From NCBI GenBank assembly GCA_050291365.1, contig JBNKJS010000017.1:1-64000 (forward strand): a stretch of 64,000 nucleotides of DNA, read 5' to 3'. Shown one piece after another: positions 11,053-18,254 of this stretch. The stretch is from JAAGZL01 sp050291365 (GTDB lineage: Bacteria > Pseudomonadota > Gammaproteobacteria > Chromatiales > Chromatiaceae). Every line of letters begins with the position of its first letter. The stretch's first letter is position 1. The translations under genes were made by a program, and so were the position numbers. The notes beneath the pieces are model-generated. The model had not been told where the DNA came from, made no database searches, and was given only the letters and a program-made list of their open reading frames with translations.

Positions 11053-11661
11053 ATGAGCAACAAGATCCACCAAATTCTAGATCAGATCTCTGCCCTTGAA
11101 ACAGAACTGAATGCAGCGGTAAAAGAACACAGCGAACGCCTGCGCTACCAACTAGAGGGCAAGCACGTCGTATTCGAGCAGACGATAAAGGAGGCGCACC
11201 AACGCGTTAAATTGGGTCTGTTCCGCTGGTTCCTCACCGTGCGCCCACAAAACTACATCACCATGCCTGTAATCTACGGCATGGCAGCCCCTATGCTACT
11301 GTTCGATCTTTGCGTAAGCCTGTATCAATGGATCTGCTTCCCGATCTACGGCATCACCAGAGTAAAGCGCTCCGACTATTTCGTAATGGATCACCAGCAT
11401 CTGGCCTATCTAAATATCATCGAAAAAGCACACTGCTTGTACTGCTCGTACGCAGTCGGCCTACTGGCTTACTCGACCGAAGTGGTCTCACGTACAGAAC
11501 AGTACTTCTGCCCGATAAAGCATGCGGCAAAGATACTCAGCCCACATGCACGCTACGCCCGTTTCCTAGAGTATGGCGAGGCCGACGGTTTCCACAGTCA
11601 GCTTGAGACCTTCCGTAGTGCCCTTGCCGAGGATAGCTCTGCAGAAGAGAAAACGCAGTGA
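11053..11661 (+). CDS. Conserved-looking hypothetical protein with CxxC and YFCPIKHA motifs
   Basis: A 202-residue protein without a recognised function. It has an amphipathic N-terminal segment (residues 1-45, coiled-coil-like), a hydrophobic stretch around residues 70-105 likely to span or lie on the membrane, then HCLYCSYAVGLLAY and RTEQYFCPIKHA. The CxxC plus a third Cys and His suggest metal or cofactor binding (inference). The ATG at 11053 has a GGGGTGG site 5 nt upstream; a GTG three codons earlier (11044) is also possible. It is followed after about 120 bp by the methyltransferase gene on the same strand. Confidence 0.7.
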   Translation: MSNKIHQILDQISALETELNAAVKEHSERLRYQLEGKHVVFEQTIKEAHQRVKLGLFRWFLTVRPQNYITMPVIYGMAAPMLLFDLCVSLYQWICFPIYGITRVKRSDYFVMDHQHLAYLNIIEKAHCLYCSYAVGLLAYSTEVVSRTEQYFCPIKHAAKILSPHARYARFLEYGEADGFHSQLETFRSALAEDSSAEEKTQ

Positions 11662-11778
11662 GAGAACAATTTTGAAAACAACTGTTCTGACCCAGTTCCT
11701 TGAATGAACCATAAAGAGACATACGATGCATCTGCTCTACACAATTAGAATCATCGCTGCACAGCAGTTGATGAAATC

Positions 11779-12459
11779 GTGACCGACAGTGACAACCAGT
11801 GCTGGTTGCAAATGTGGTGCAATGACCAAACCGATTTTCACCAACAACATGTCAACCCACTACTTGCCCGTTTCTGGCCCTCCCTAAATCTCAAAATTCC
11901 TAGCCGTATTTTGGTGCCCTTATGCGGCAAGAGTCTGGATCTTATCTGGCTGGCACAACAGGGATATGAGGTCGTGGGAGTAGAACTTAGCCCAGTTGCA
12001 GCAAAGGCATTTTTCGAGGAAAACAACCTAGCGCCACACAAAAGCAGAAGCGGTGAATTCATCGTCTGGGAGTGTGGCCGCATAAAAATATTGAGCGGTG
12101 ATTTCTTCAAACTCACCCTCACCGACCTTGGTGCAATAGATGTGGTATACGACCGTGCGGCCCTCACAGCACTGCCGGAAGAGTTACGTGCAGGCTATGT
12201 AGCACACCTAAGGTCAATCATACCCATCACCTGCAGCATATTCCTCCTAACCACCGAGGACGCCATGCCTGTTAATGATGCAGCGACACGCCCCACGATG
12301 GAAGGAGTTATCGACGACGAGATCACCGGACTATACGAACACCACTTCACCATAGACATCACCCATACTGAACCAGCCTGGGAGTCTGATTTAGCAGAGC
12401 CGGAAAATGCCGCCATTGCGGTAGAGCACAAGGTCTATAGACTGACACCCAGAACCTGA
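11779..12459 (+). CDS. tpm: Thiopurine S-methyltransferase family protein
   Basis: SAM-dependent methyltransferase of 226 residues, matching bacterial Tpm, which methylates thiopurines and in bacteria also selenium or tellurium species. The N-terminal CWLQMWCNDQTDFHQ block, the family signature RILVPLCGKSLDLIWLA (about residues 43-59) and the VVGVELSP SAM motif are visible. The start is GTG at 11779; the family usually begins with a few residues before FWxxRW, so this start is plausible. No clear SD site is seen. Function in this organism is inferred from family only. Confidence 0.88.
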   Translation: MTDSDNQCWLQMWCNDQTDFHQQHVNPLLARFWPSLNLKIPSRILVPLCGKSLDLIWLAQQGYEVVGVELSPVAAKAFFEENNLAPHKSRSGEFIVWECGRIKILSGDFFKLTLTDLGAIDVVYDRAALTALPEELRAGYVAHLRSIIPITCSIFLLTTEDAMPVNDAATRPTMEGVIDDEITGLYEHHFTIDITHTEPAWESDLAEPENAAIAVEHKVYRLTPRT

Positions 12460-12605
12460 GTGGCAGCATATGAGAAGATTATCCTGAATTAATCCAATCA
12501 GTAGGTCAGAGGGAATGGCAACATAGGCAGACCACAATTATCCATACGTGAATAATGAAAAATGTGGCCTGCCCTCTATTATCATGGAACGGCTGGTAGC
12601 AATAT

Positions 12606-14264
12606 TTAGTTACAATTAAGTATATTTGTTTTTAACTTCAACCCATCTCCATTAAGCGCTTCTGCAATAGCTTTCTGATTCATGCACAATTGCCACGATG
12701 TGTAATGTGATAGCGCATTAACTTGGTTGTTAGATAAGTTAATGAGATATGGGGGATTCTCTAAAAATGTTTTATAGTTTGGAAAGCGCTCGAATGAGGC
12801 ACCTTTATTTCTTAATCTATTAGATATTCTTTTACCCACCTTGCTTTTTTCCACCATATCTATCCAATTTTCATTTCTATCAAGATAGGCCCAGCATATA
12901 TTTGCTTCATATGGATAAATGCCATAATGCTCATTCTTTTTTACACTGTATTTATTACAGTATAGAAATGGATATTTGCCATCTTTTGGTTTAAGTCCAT
13001 TTCTAAGCTGTTCGTATTCGCTTTTTTTGAATACCACATTTTTCTGATATCCCGGGAAAAGACCCTTTTCATCAACCGGCATGAAATAACTTTTTATATC
13101 TAATGTTTCAGACTTATCTAATGGCTTATAACTATTTGCAAAGACCAGAATATTTTTTACTTGCCTTACCAGAAGAGGCATCAATCCCAGGTTATCCAAA
13201 TGCCCGCCATCTCCATGAGCATACTCTTTTGACCCTGAGCTTAAATCTACAGGCCAATGATTTAACTCAGGAAACCCAAGGTTCCGTATTTTTAGCGTCC
13301 TAAGAGTATGCTGAGGGGCAGATCCTGAGATACCTACAACATCATTTAAGGTAAATCTACGTCGTTTACTACTTAAAGGAGCAACAACTTTATTATCGTC
13401 CGAACTTATAGGTGTAGGAGTATCTGTATCATATGCAAATGACTGAATGTACCCTCCCCCTATAGTTCTCTTATTACCAGTATTTGTATCTACTTCATGC
13501 TTGCCTCTGACGCCTGTATAGATACCGGTTATCTCTAATGGATAATATGAAGATGAATTATTTACATCTTTTGAAATAAGCGTCCCTCCTACTAACAAGT
13601 ATGGACGGCCTTTTTTTACTGTATAAAAGTCCTCAGCCCCAAAACCATTAGTTGAATTATTCAAGAGTGTCTGATTAAGAGCTTCCGTATGAAATGAAAA
13701 GAATTTTCTTTTATCATTAAGTCCAGTTCTTTTAAGGAAAACACCCCCAATCGTTGCAGAAAATGTTTCATCTTTCTTAAAACTAAACCATCCACCCATT
13801 GCTTTTGTTAAAACTGCTGACTTAGCAATTGACTTAGCAAGCGAACCTTTATTGACTGAGCTAAAGTCTCTAGCTTGCAGATTTGCTGGGGGGATGTAGC
13901 TACCTAAAAAGTCGTTATCTTTAGAACCTTGGTAATATGTATATGGCACTGAAGCCCACGCCCCACCAGAAATGGCAGAAATATATTTTGCTTCGCTTAA
14001 CCATCCCATCTCGTCTAACGCCCGCAATTGACCTAAAGTTGCCGAGGCTGATCTTGCCCCTCCTCCAGAGAAAGCTATTCCAAATGACTTCCGGTTTAAC
14101 AACCAAGGAACTTTATATTTGTCGTCATCCGTTTCTGGAAATGATAGTGGTGAGGTTACAGAATCCCATCTTTCTGACACAATGCTTTTCGTTTTATCTT
14201 TAGCCATGCAACCACTCTGAAAGATTATAATAAAAGCACTCATTGCTAAAATTGAATATTTCAT
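12606..14264 (-). CDS. Patatin/cPLA2-like phospholipase, probable lipoprotein
   Basis: A 552-residue protein. A short hydrophobic leader ends in FQSGC (Cys19), a lipoprotein-like but atypical lipobox. The catalytic core has the oxyanion-hole loop GGGAR (about 67-71), the nucleophile elbow SAISGGAW with Ser at about 99, and the Asp dyad in DGGHLDNLGL (about 352). SGGAW and DGGxxDNLG resemble cytosolic PLA2-type domains more than classical patatin GXSXG. ATG 14264 is chosen because GGAGGA precedes it by 5-6 nt. AT-rich relative to core genes, so possibly acquired. Likely a membrane-attached lipid acyl hydrolase; substrate unknown. Confidence 0.8.
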   Translation of the reverse strand: MKYSILAMSAFIIIFQSGCMAKDKTKSIVSERWDSVTSPLSFPETDDDKYKVPWLLNRKSFGIAFSGGGARSASATLGQLRALDEMGWLSEAKYISAISGGAWASVPYTYYQGSKDNDFLGSYIPPANLQARDFSSVNKGSLAKSIAKSAVLTKAMGGWFSFKKDETFSATIGGVFLKRTGLNDKRKFFSFHTEALNQTLLNNSTNGFGAEDFYTVKKGRPYLLVGGTLISKDVNNSSSYYPLEITGIYTGVRGKHEVDTNTGNKRTIGGGYIQSFAYDTDTPTPISSDDNKVVAPLSSKRRRFTLNDVVGISGSAPQHTLRTLKIRNLGFPELNHWPVDLSSGSKEYAHGDGGHLDNLGLMPLLVRQVKNILVFANSYKPLDKSETLDIKSYFMPVDEKGLFPGYQKNVVFKKSEYEQLRNGLKPKDGKYPFLYCNKYSVKKNEHYGIYPYEANICWAYLDRNENWIDMVEKSKVGKRISNRLRNKGASFERFPNYKTFLENPPYLINLSNNQVNALSHYTSWQLCMNQKAIAEALNGDGLKLKTNILNCN

Positions 14265-14312
14265 AATTTCCTCCTTAATTATTACGACTCTATTCAAATC
14301 ATCTTTTTTAAC

Positions 14313-14332
14313 TAACTATAATTCGACCTCAA
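14313..14332. repeat. 20-bp direct repeat, left copy (TAACTATAATTCGACCTCAA)
   Basis: Matches 15666-15685 at 19 of 20 positions in the same orientation. The right copy abuts the 5' core site of an integron cassette, so this copy may be the remains of another cassette junction. Confidence 0.6.
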
Positions 14333-14387
14333 TATCCGGAAAATAGGCGAAAAATAGGGAACAGACTCAGTTTTACTCTGGCGACGA

Positions 14388-14861
14388 CTAGGGCGTCTGT
14401 TCAGGACCCTTCTTAGCCTCAGTCACAACTACTTTGAGCTTCTCTTGTACTTTAGGCCCTTGCTTAGACACCTCATCTTCACATATGGCCATTACTTTCT
14501 TGTGTTGTATGGAATTTGATATAAGAGACCACTGCGCGGCACCACCTACAAGCAATCGATTAACGTCACCTCTGACATCCATCCATGGAAGAGCCTGCAT
14601 TATCCTTACAACCGGCTCCTTGCCACCTGTTGCCATAAAATTACCCCACAGCGCGTCTAACACCCATGCGCCCTGCTCAAGAGGTATATCAGTAATACCC
14701 ATCGGTGAGCCTTGATAAAGTAAATTAAATTGCTCTTTAAGGGTTGGGCGCTCTTCAAGCATGGCGTAAACTCTCTCCTTCGACTCAGAAAGATTGGCAT
14801 ACCATAGACCAAGAACAACTACGCCATATGAAGTATCATCCAAGAGAAAATGGGGACGCAT
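14388..14861 (-). CDS. Hypothetical protein, probably N-terminally truncated
   Basis: A 157-residue frame of unknown family. The only available start codon lies inside the palindromic element at 14847-14917, so the true N-terminus has probably been lost or replaced. It is alpha-rich, with segments such as YGVVVLGLWYANLSESKE and ALWGNFMATGGKEPVVRI, and a Lys/Glu-rich C-terminus. It sits within the block bounded by the 20-bp direct repeats, next to the truncated DUF2971 gene. It could be a broken cassette gene. Confidence 0.45.
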   Translation of the reverse strand: MRPHFLLDDTSYGVVVLGLWYANLSESKERVYAMLEERPTLKEQFNLLYQGSPMGITDIPLEQGAWVLDALWGNFMATGGKEPVVRIMQALPWMDVRGDVNRLLVGGAAQWSLISNSIQHKKVMAICEDEVSKQGPKVQEKLKVVVTEAKKGPEQTP

Positions 14862-14917
14862 TTATTTTCCACCTATTAATCGCCTTTTTCTCATAAAAAA
14901 TAAATGCGTCCCCTTTT
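14847..14917. repeat. GGGGACGCATTTATTT palindromic element, copy 2
   Basis: Same structure as the copy at 9947-10016: arms TGGGGACGCATTTATTTT (14851-14868) and AAAATAAATGCGTCCCC enclosing a loop with CACCTATTAATCGCC. The left arm differs at one base from the right. It interrupts two minus-strand reading frames, supplying the stop of one and the start of the other. Confidence 0.85.
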
Positions 14918-15241
14918 ACTACTTGTATCCATAATTTTGTTAAATGATTTTGTCATTTCCTCTAGCAATATTTCTGCACCGAATTGTTTGATTCCTTTCT
15001 TAATATAATCGTCATTTCTACTATTACCGTAAAATTGTCGATTAGCTTTTATTAGAAAATCTTCAATCTCTTCCTCAGAATGATTCTGAACGATATTTCT
15101 ACAATCCGAAGGATCATTTAGCTGGCTTGGAGTTGGGAAATAAAATCGACTCTCACAAATCATTGGCTTAAGCCATTCCAACTTCTCAAAAGTACCGTAT
15201 TTATAAAAAGCCCCCCAATTCGCTATTTTTATCTGAGTCAT
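14891..15241 (-). pseudogene. DUF2971-family gene, 3' part lost at a palindromic element
   Basis: The 116-residue frame has the N-terminal signature of DUF2971 proteins (FYKYGTFEKLEWL, then SRFYFPTPSQLNDPSDC). The family is usually about 200-300 residues, and this frame stops inside the palindromic repeat at 14847-14917, so the C-terminal half is missing. The ATG lies 10 nt after the attC core site of the upstream cassette, typical of an integron cassette gene. The function of DUF2971 is unknown. Confidence 0.65.
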
Positions 15242-15251
15242 GATTTTGAAT

Positions 15252-15314
15252 TTCTAACGACCTGGCTCAGTGGGGCGAGCGATAGCGAGCATCCACTGAA
15301 GCCAATGGTTATAC
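15252..15314 (-). other. Integron attC site
   Basis: Read on the minus strand, 63 bp: R'' GTATAAC (15314-15308), an imperfect palindrome whose arms include TTGGCTTCAGTGG and CCACTGAGCCAGG around a GC-rich centre, and R' GTTAGAA (15258-15252). The stop codon TAA of the upstream gene lies inside R'', as is common in cassettes. The complement of R'' plus flank (GTTATACGCC) matches the 5' boundary of the same cassette (GTTATACGCA at 15669-15660), the expected signature of a cassette that was once circular. Confidence 0.75.
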
Positions 15315-15659
15315 GCCATCTAATTCGCCCAATAAGTATTTGGCAACTTCACGCCAATGTTCAAGTTCTCTTTCGCGTTTTTCAATAAAAGCATCTTCTT
15401 CTTGCCATTCAAGATGACCGACAGATTTCTCTATATGTTGATATAAATCTCTAAACTGCATTGCAAATGACTGACTAATTACATTTTTTTCTATTAACCA
15501 AGGGAGGCAATCCAATGGCATAGGATCAAAGACGTCATCCAAGTACTCCAGTCCTTTCTTGTTAAGTAAAAGCTGTTCAACGCTTGGTGATGCAATTGCA
15601 TTTAAGCCTTCACGTATAACCGCAAAATTAAATCTCGTTTGTTCTGCCTCAGTTACCAT
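15309..15659 (-). CDS. Integron cassette gene, hypothetical protein
   Basis: A 116-residue soluble, acidic protein of unknown function, with hydrophobic patches (ALNAIASPSVEQLL-like region, PMPLDCLPWLIEKNV) and a charged helical C-terminus (EKRERELEHWREVAKYLLGE). Its ATG is 3 nt from a GTTATAC core site and its stop is embedded in an attC, so it fills a promoterless cassette of about 410 bp. No known toxin, antitoxin or resistance family is recognised. Confidence 0.75.
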   Translation of the reverse strand: MVTEAEQTRFNFAVIREGLNAIASPSVEQLLLNKKGLEYLDDVFDPMPLDCLPWLIEKNVISQSFAMQFRDLYQHIEKSVGHLEWQEEDAFIEKRERELEHWREVAKYLLGELDGV

Positions 15660-15662
15660 TGC

Positions 15663-15780
15663 GTATAACTATAATTCGACGTCAAAATCGACGTGTTAAA
15701 ACACGTCAATATTGACGTATAAAATTCATCTTCTAGCGTAACATACTGATTTTTATATGTGTGACGTGTTATAACACGTC
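15663..15780. other. Cassette 5' core site and cluster of ACGTC palindromes
   Basis: The core site GTTATAC (minus strand) is at 15669-15663. Beyond it lie a second copy of the 20-bp direct repeat (15666-15685), the near-palindrome GACGTGTTAAAACACGTC (15690-15707), the perfect palindrome ACGTCAATATTGACGT (15703-15718) and the perfect palindrome GACGTGTTATAACACGTC (15763-15780). Two nearly identical 18-mers 73 bp apart may be operators, or parts of a diverged attC/attI site. No integrase gene follows. Nothing coding is supported in 15785-16000. Confidence 0.5.
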
Positions 15781-16000
15781 GCAAATTCAGGAAAGAACGA
15801 GTAGATCGACCCATACGGCATGGCAGCACAATTCTAACAATGCGGATGGGTAGGTTTTTGAGTGGGTTATTCCATCCCAGATCTTTCATCCAGAAAGGCT
15901 TCCTTATATTTATTTTGAGTCATTTTATTTGTATTAATCGAAAGACTGTATTCTTTTTAAATTATTTGGGTATAAAACGCAAGGTTGTTGGTGCTTGTAT

Positions 16001-16644
16001 ATTACTGGATACCGGATCAGGTCCGGTGTGACGGAATGGTGTTGGTGGACTATTCCTGGATCCCGGCCTTCGCCGGGATGACGGGGGTGGGATAATTACT
16101 GGACACCGGATCAGGTCCGGTGTGACGGAGGTGTGTTGGTGGACTATTCCTGGATTGGCTTCGCCGTTGCCTTAGGCGATCCTGCCTTCGCCGGGATGAC
16201 GGGGGTGGGATAATTACTAGACACAGGATCAGGTTAGGTGTGACTGGAGGGTGTTGGTGCTTGTTTATTACTGGTTACCTGATTAAGTTCGGTATGAAGG
16301 AATGGTATTGGTGGACTATTCCTGGATCCCGGCATTCGCCGGGATGACGGTGGGTGGAGTTGTGGATATTACTGGATACAGGATCAGGTCTGATGTGACG
16401 GAGGGGTGTTGGTGGACTGTTCCTGGGTCCCGGCATTCGCCGGGATGACGGGTTGAGAGTTGGGGGTTATTACTGGATACCGGATCAAATACGGTGTGAC
16501 GGAGGGGTGTTGGTGGACTATTCCTGGATTGGCTTCGCCGTTGCCTTAGGCGATCCTGCCTTCGCCGGGATGACGGGGGTGGTGGTGATTACTGGATTGG
16601 CTTCGCCGTTGCCTTAGGAGATCCGGCCTTCGCCAGGATGACGT
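16001..16644. repeat. Compound tandem array of REP-like units
   Basis: Seven iterations, each opening with ATTACT (16001, 16095, 16213, 16267, 16368, 16469, 16588), most as ATTACTGGATACCGGATCAG. Each alternates with TGTTGGTGGACTATTCCTGG and a hairpin of the CCCGGCATTCGCCGGGATGACGG type, or with the variant GGCTTCGCCGTTGCCTTAGG. Spacing is about 94, 118, 54, 101, 101 and 119 bp. No coding capacity is supported in 15890-16784. Confidence 0.85.
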
Positions 16645-16714
16645 AATGCAATATCCATTCGCGTACTTTTGCGGTGATTTGCGTTAATTTGCGGCTTGCT
16701 TTTCTGCGATTATT

Positions 16715-16782
16715 TGTAGGTGCCCACTCCTCTGGGCGAAAAGTTGTCCCTGAAAAATCGCCCGCGGGAGCGGGCTCCTACA
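16715..16782. repeat. REP element TGTAGG...CTCCTACA at nuoN end
   Basis: Inverted-repeat element TGTAGGTGCCC...GGGCTCCTACA ending 2 bp from the nuoN stop. The same family occurs at 48313-48378 and, as a half element, at 57622-57651. It could act as a transcript end or 3' mRNA stabiliser for the nuo operon. Confidence 0.65.
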
Positions 16783-16784
16783 TT

Positions 16785-18224
16785 TTAGCTCAATGCTGCG
16801 GTACAGAGCGCCAACAGCCCTGCTGGGAACATACCCAATGCCAGCATGGAGAGACCGTTTACGGTTAGTAGCACTTGGGTATCTATACCTACGGGTGCCA
16901 GGGGCTCATCGTCTACCGGTTTATCAAAGTACATGATCTTGACGATACGGATGTAGAAGAAGGCACCGATGATGGAGAAGAACACTGCGTAGAGGGCAAG
17001 CCATACCATATCTATGCTCACTACTGCATCCAGAACAAACAGTTTGGCGAAGAAGCCAACGGTTGGTGGCACACCTGCCATGGAGAACATGAGAAGCATC
17101 ATCATGGCGGCATACCAGGGGCTGCGCTCATTCAGGCCTTTGTAGTCTTCCAGCTGGTCGGCCTCAAAGCCTCTGCGGCTGAGCATGATGACGATACCGA
17201 AACCACCCAGGGCCATGATGGCATAGACGATGGTATAGAACATGGCGGCCACATAGCCTTCAGTGCTACCGGCCAGGATGCCCAACAGGATAAAACCGAC
17301 ATGGGAGATGGTCGAGTAGGCCAACATGCGTTTGATGTTGGTCTGGGCAATGGCGATCACATTACCTACGGTCAGGGAGAGTACCGACATAATCACCAGC
17401 ATCTGCTGCCAATCCGCCTGCAGTGCCCCGAGACCATCTACCAGCATACGCATGGCCAAGGCGAATGCCGCTAGCTTGGGTGCGCTACCGATAAGCATGG
17501 TCACAGAGGTTGGCGCGCCGTGATACACATCTGGCACCCACATATGAAAAGGTACGGCGCCCAGTTTGAATGAGAGCCCTATGACCACAAACACCAATCC
17601 GAACACTAGAACCATATCGTTCATGCCGGTGGTGGCCATGGCCTGGGCCACATCTGTGAATATGATTGAGCCGGTGGCACCATAGATCATGGAGATACCG
17701 TAGAGCAACATACCGGATGCGATAGCGCCCAGCACAAAGTATTTCATTGCCGCTTCAGAGCCGGTCTTGGATTCGCGATCGAAGGCTACCATGGCGTAGA
17801 GTGATAGTGACAACAGCTCTAGACCCAGGTAGATGGTAAGAAAGCTATTGGCAGATACCATGACCATCATGCCCAACACGGCGAACAGACCCAGGGTATA
17901 GTACTCACCCTTAAACAGGTCACGCTCACGTAGATAATCCTTGGCATAGAGGAATGCACCGGCACTGACCAGACATATAACGGTCTTGAGCAGATCACTC
18001 ATGGGATCACGGATTACGCTGCCGTTGAAGATGATTTGTGTCCCTTCCCCACCGACGGCGACGGCCAAACCAGCTGCTATAAGCAGTGTTATCTGTGCCA
18101 TGCCATAGCTAATGATGCGCTGTTCATCTTTCAGAAAAAGATCCACCACTAGGACCACACAAGCCATGGAGAGGAGAAACACCTCTGGCAGGACCGGCAT
18201 CAGACTGGACATTTCAAATTGCAT
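16785..18224 (-). CDS. nuoN: NADH-quinone oxidoreductase subunit N
   Basis: Polytopic antiporter-like subunit of 479 residues in the membrane arm of respiratory complex I, one of the three putative proton-pumping subunits. Multiple hydrophobic helices and the conserved FKLGAVPFHMWVPDVYHGAP segment (about residues 217-236), with the pumping-channel lysine in that helix, identify it. Length is usual. It is the last gene of the nuo run, 30 bp after nuoM, with a REP element directly after its stop. Confidence 0.96.
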   Translation of the reverse strand: MQFEMSSLMPVLPEVFLLSMACVVLVVDLFLKDEQRIISYGMAQITLLIAAGLAVAVGGEGTQIIFNGSVIRDPMSDLLKTVICLVSAGAFLYAKDYLRERDLFKGEYYTLGLFAVLGMMVMVSANSFLTIYLGLELLSLSLYAMVAFDRESKTGSEAAMKYFVLGAIASGMLLYGISMIYGATGSIIFTDVAQAMATTGMNDMVLVFGLVFVVIGLSFKLGAVPFHMWVPDVYHGAPTSVTMLIGSAPKLAAFALAMRMLVDGLGALQADWQQMLVIMSVLSLTVGNVIAIAQTNIKRMLAYSTISHVGFILLGILAGSTEGYVAAMFYTIVYAIMALGGFGIVIMLSRRGFEADQLEDYKGLNERSPWYAAMMMLLMFSMAGVPPTVGFFAKLFVLDAVVSIDMVWLALYAVFFSIIGAFFYIRIVKIMYFDKPVDDEPLAPVGIDTQVLLTVNGLSMLALGMFPAGLLALCTAALS

Positions 18225-18254
18225 TGATACTCACCAATTCCATATTTTATAGGG

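Noticed and set aside
15653..15889. 78-residue minus-strand frame
   Set aside because: It overlaps the palindrome cluster and the cassette core site and resembles no protein family.
15840..16031. 63-residue plus-strand frame, possible integrase remnant
   Set aside because: It has no tyrosine recombinase motif and runs into the repeat array.
16001..16644. CRISPR array
   Set aside because: Unit spacing is irregular, the spacers are themselves repeats and no cas gene is near.
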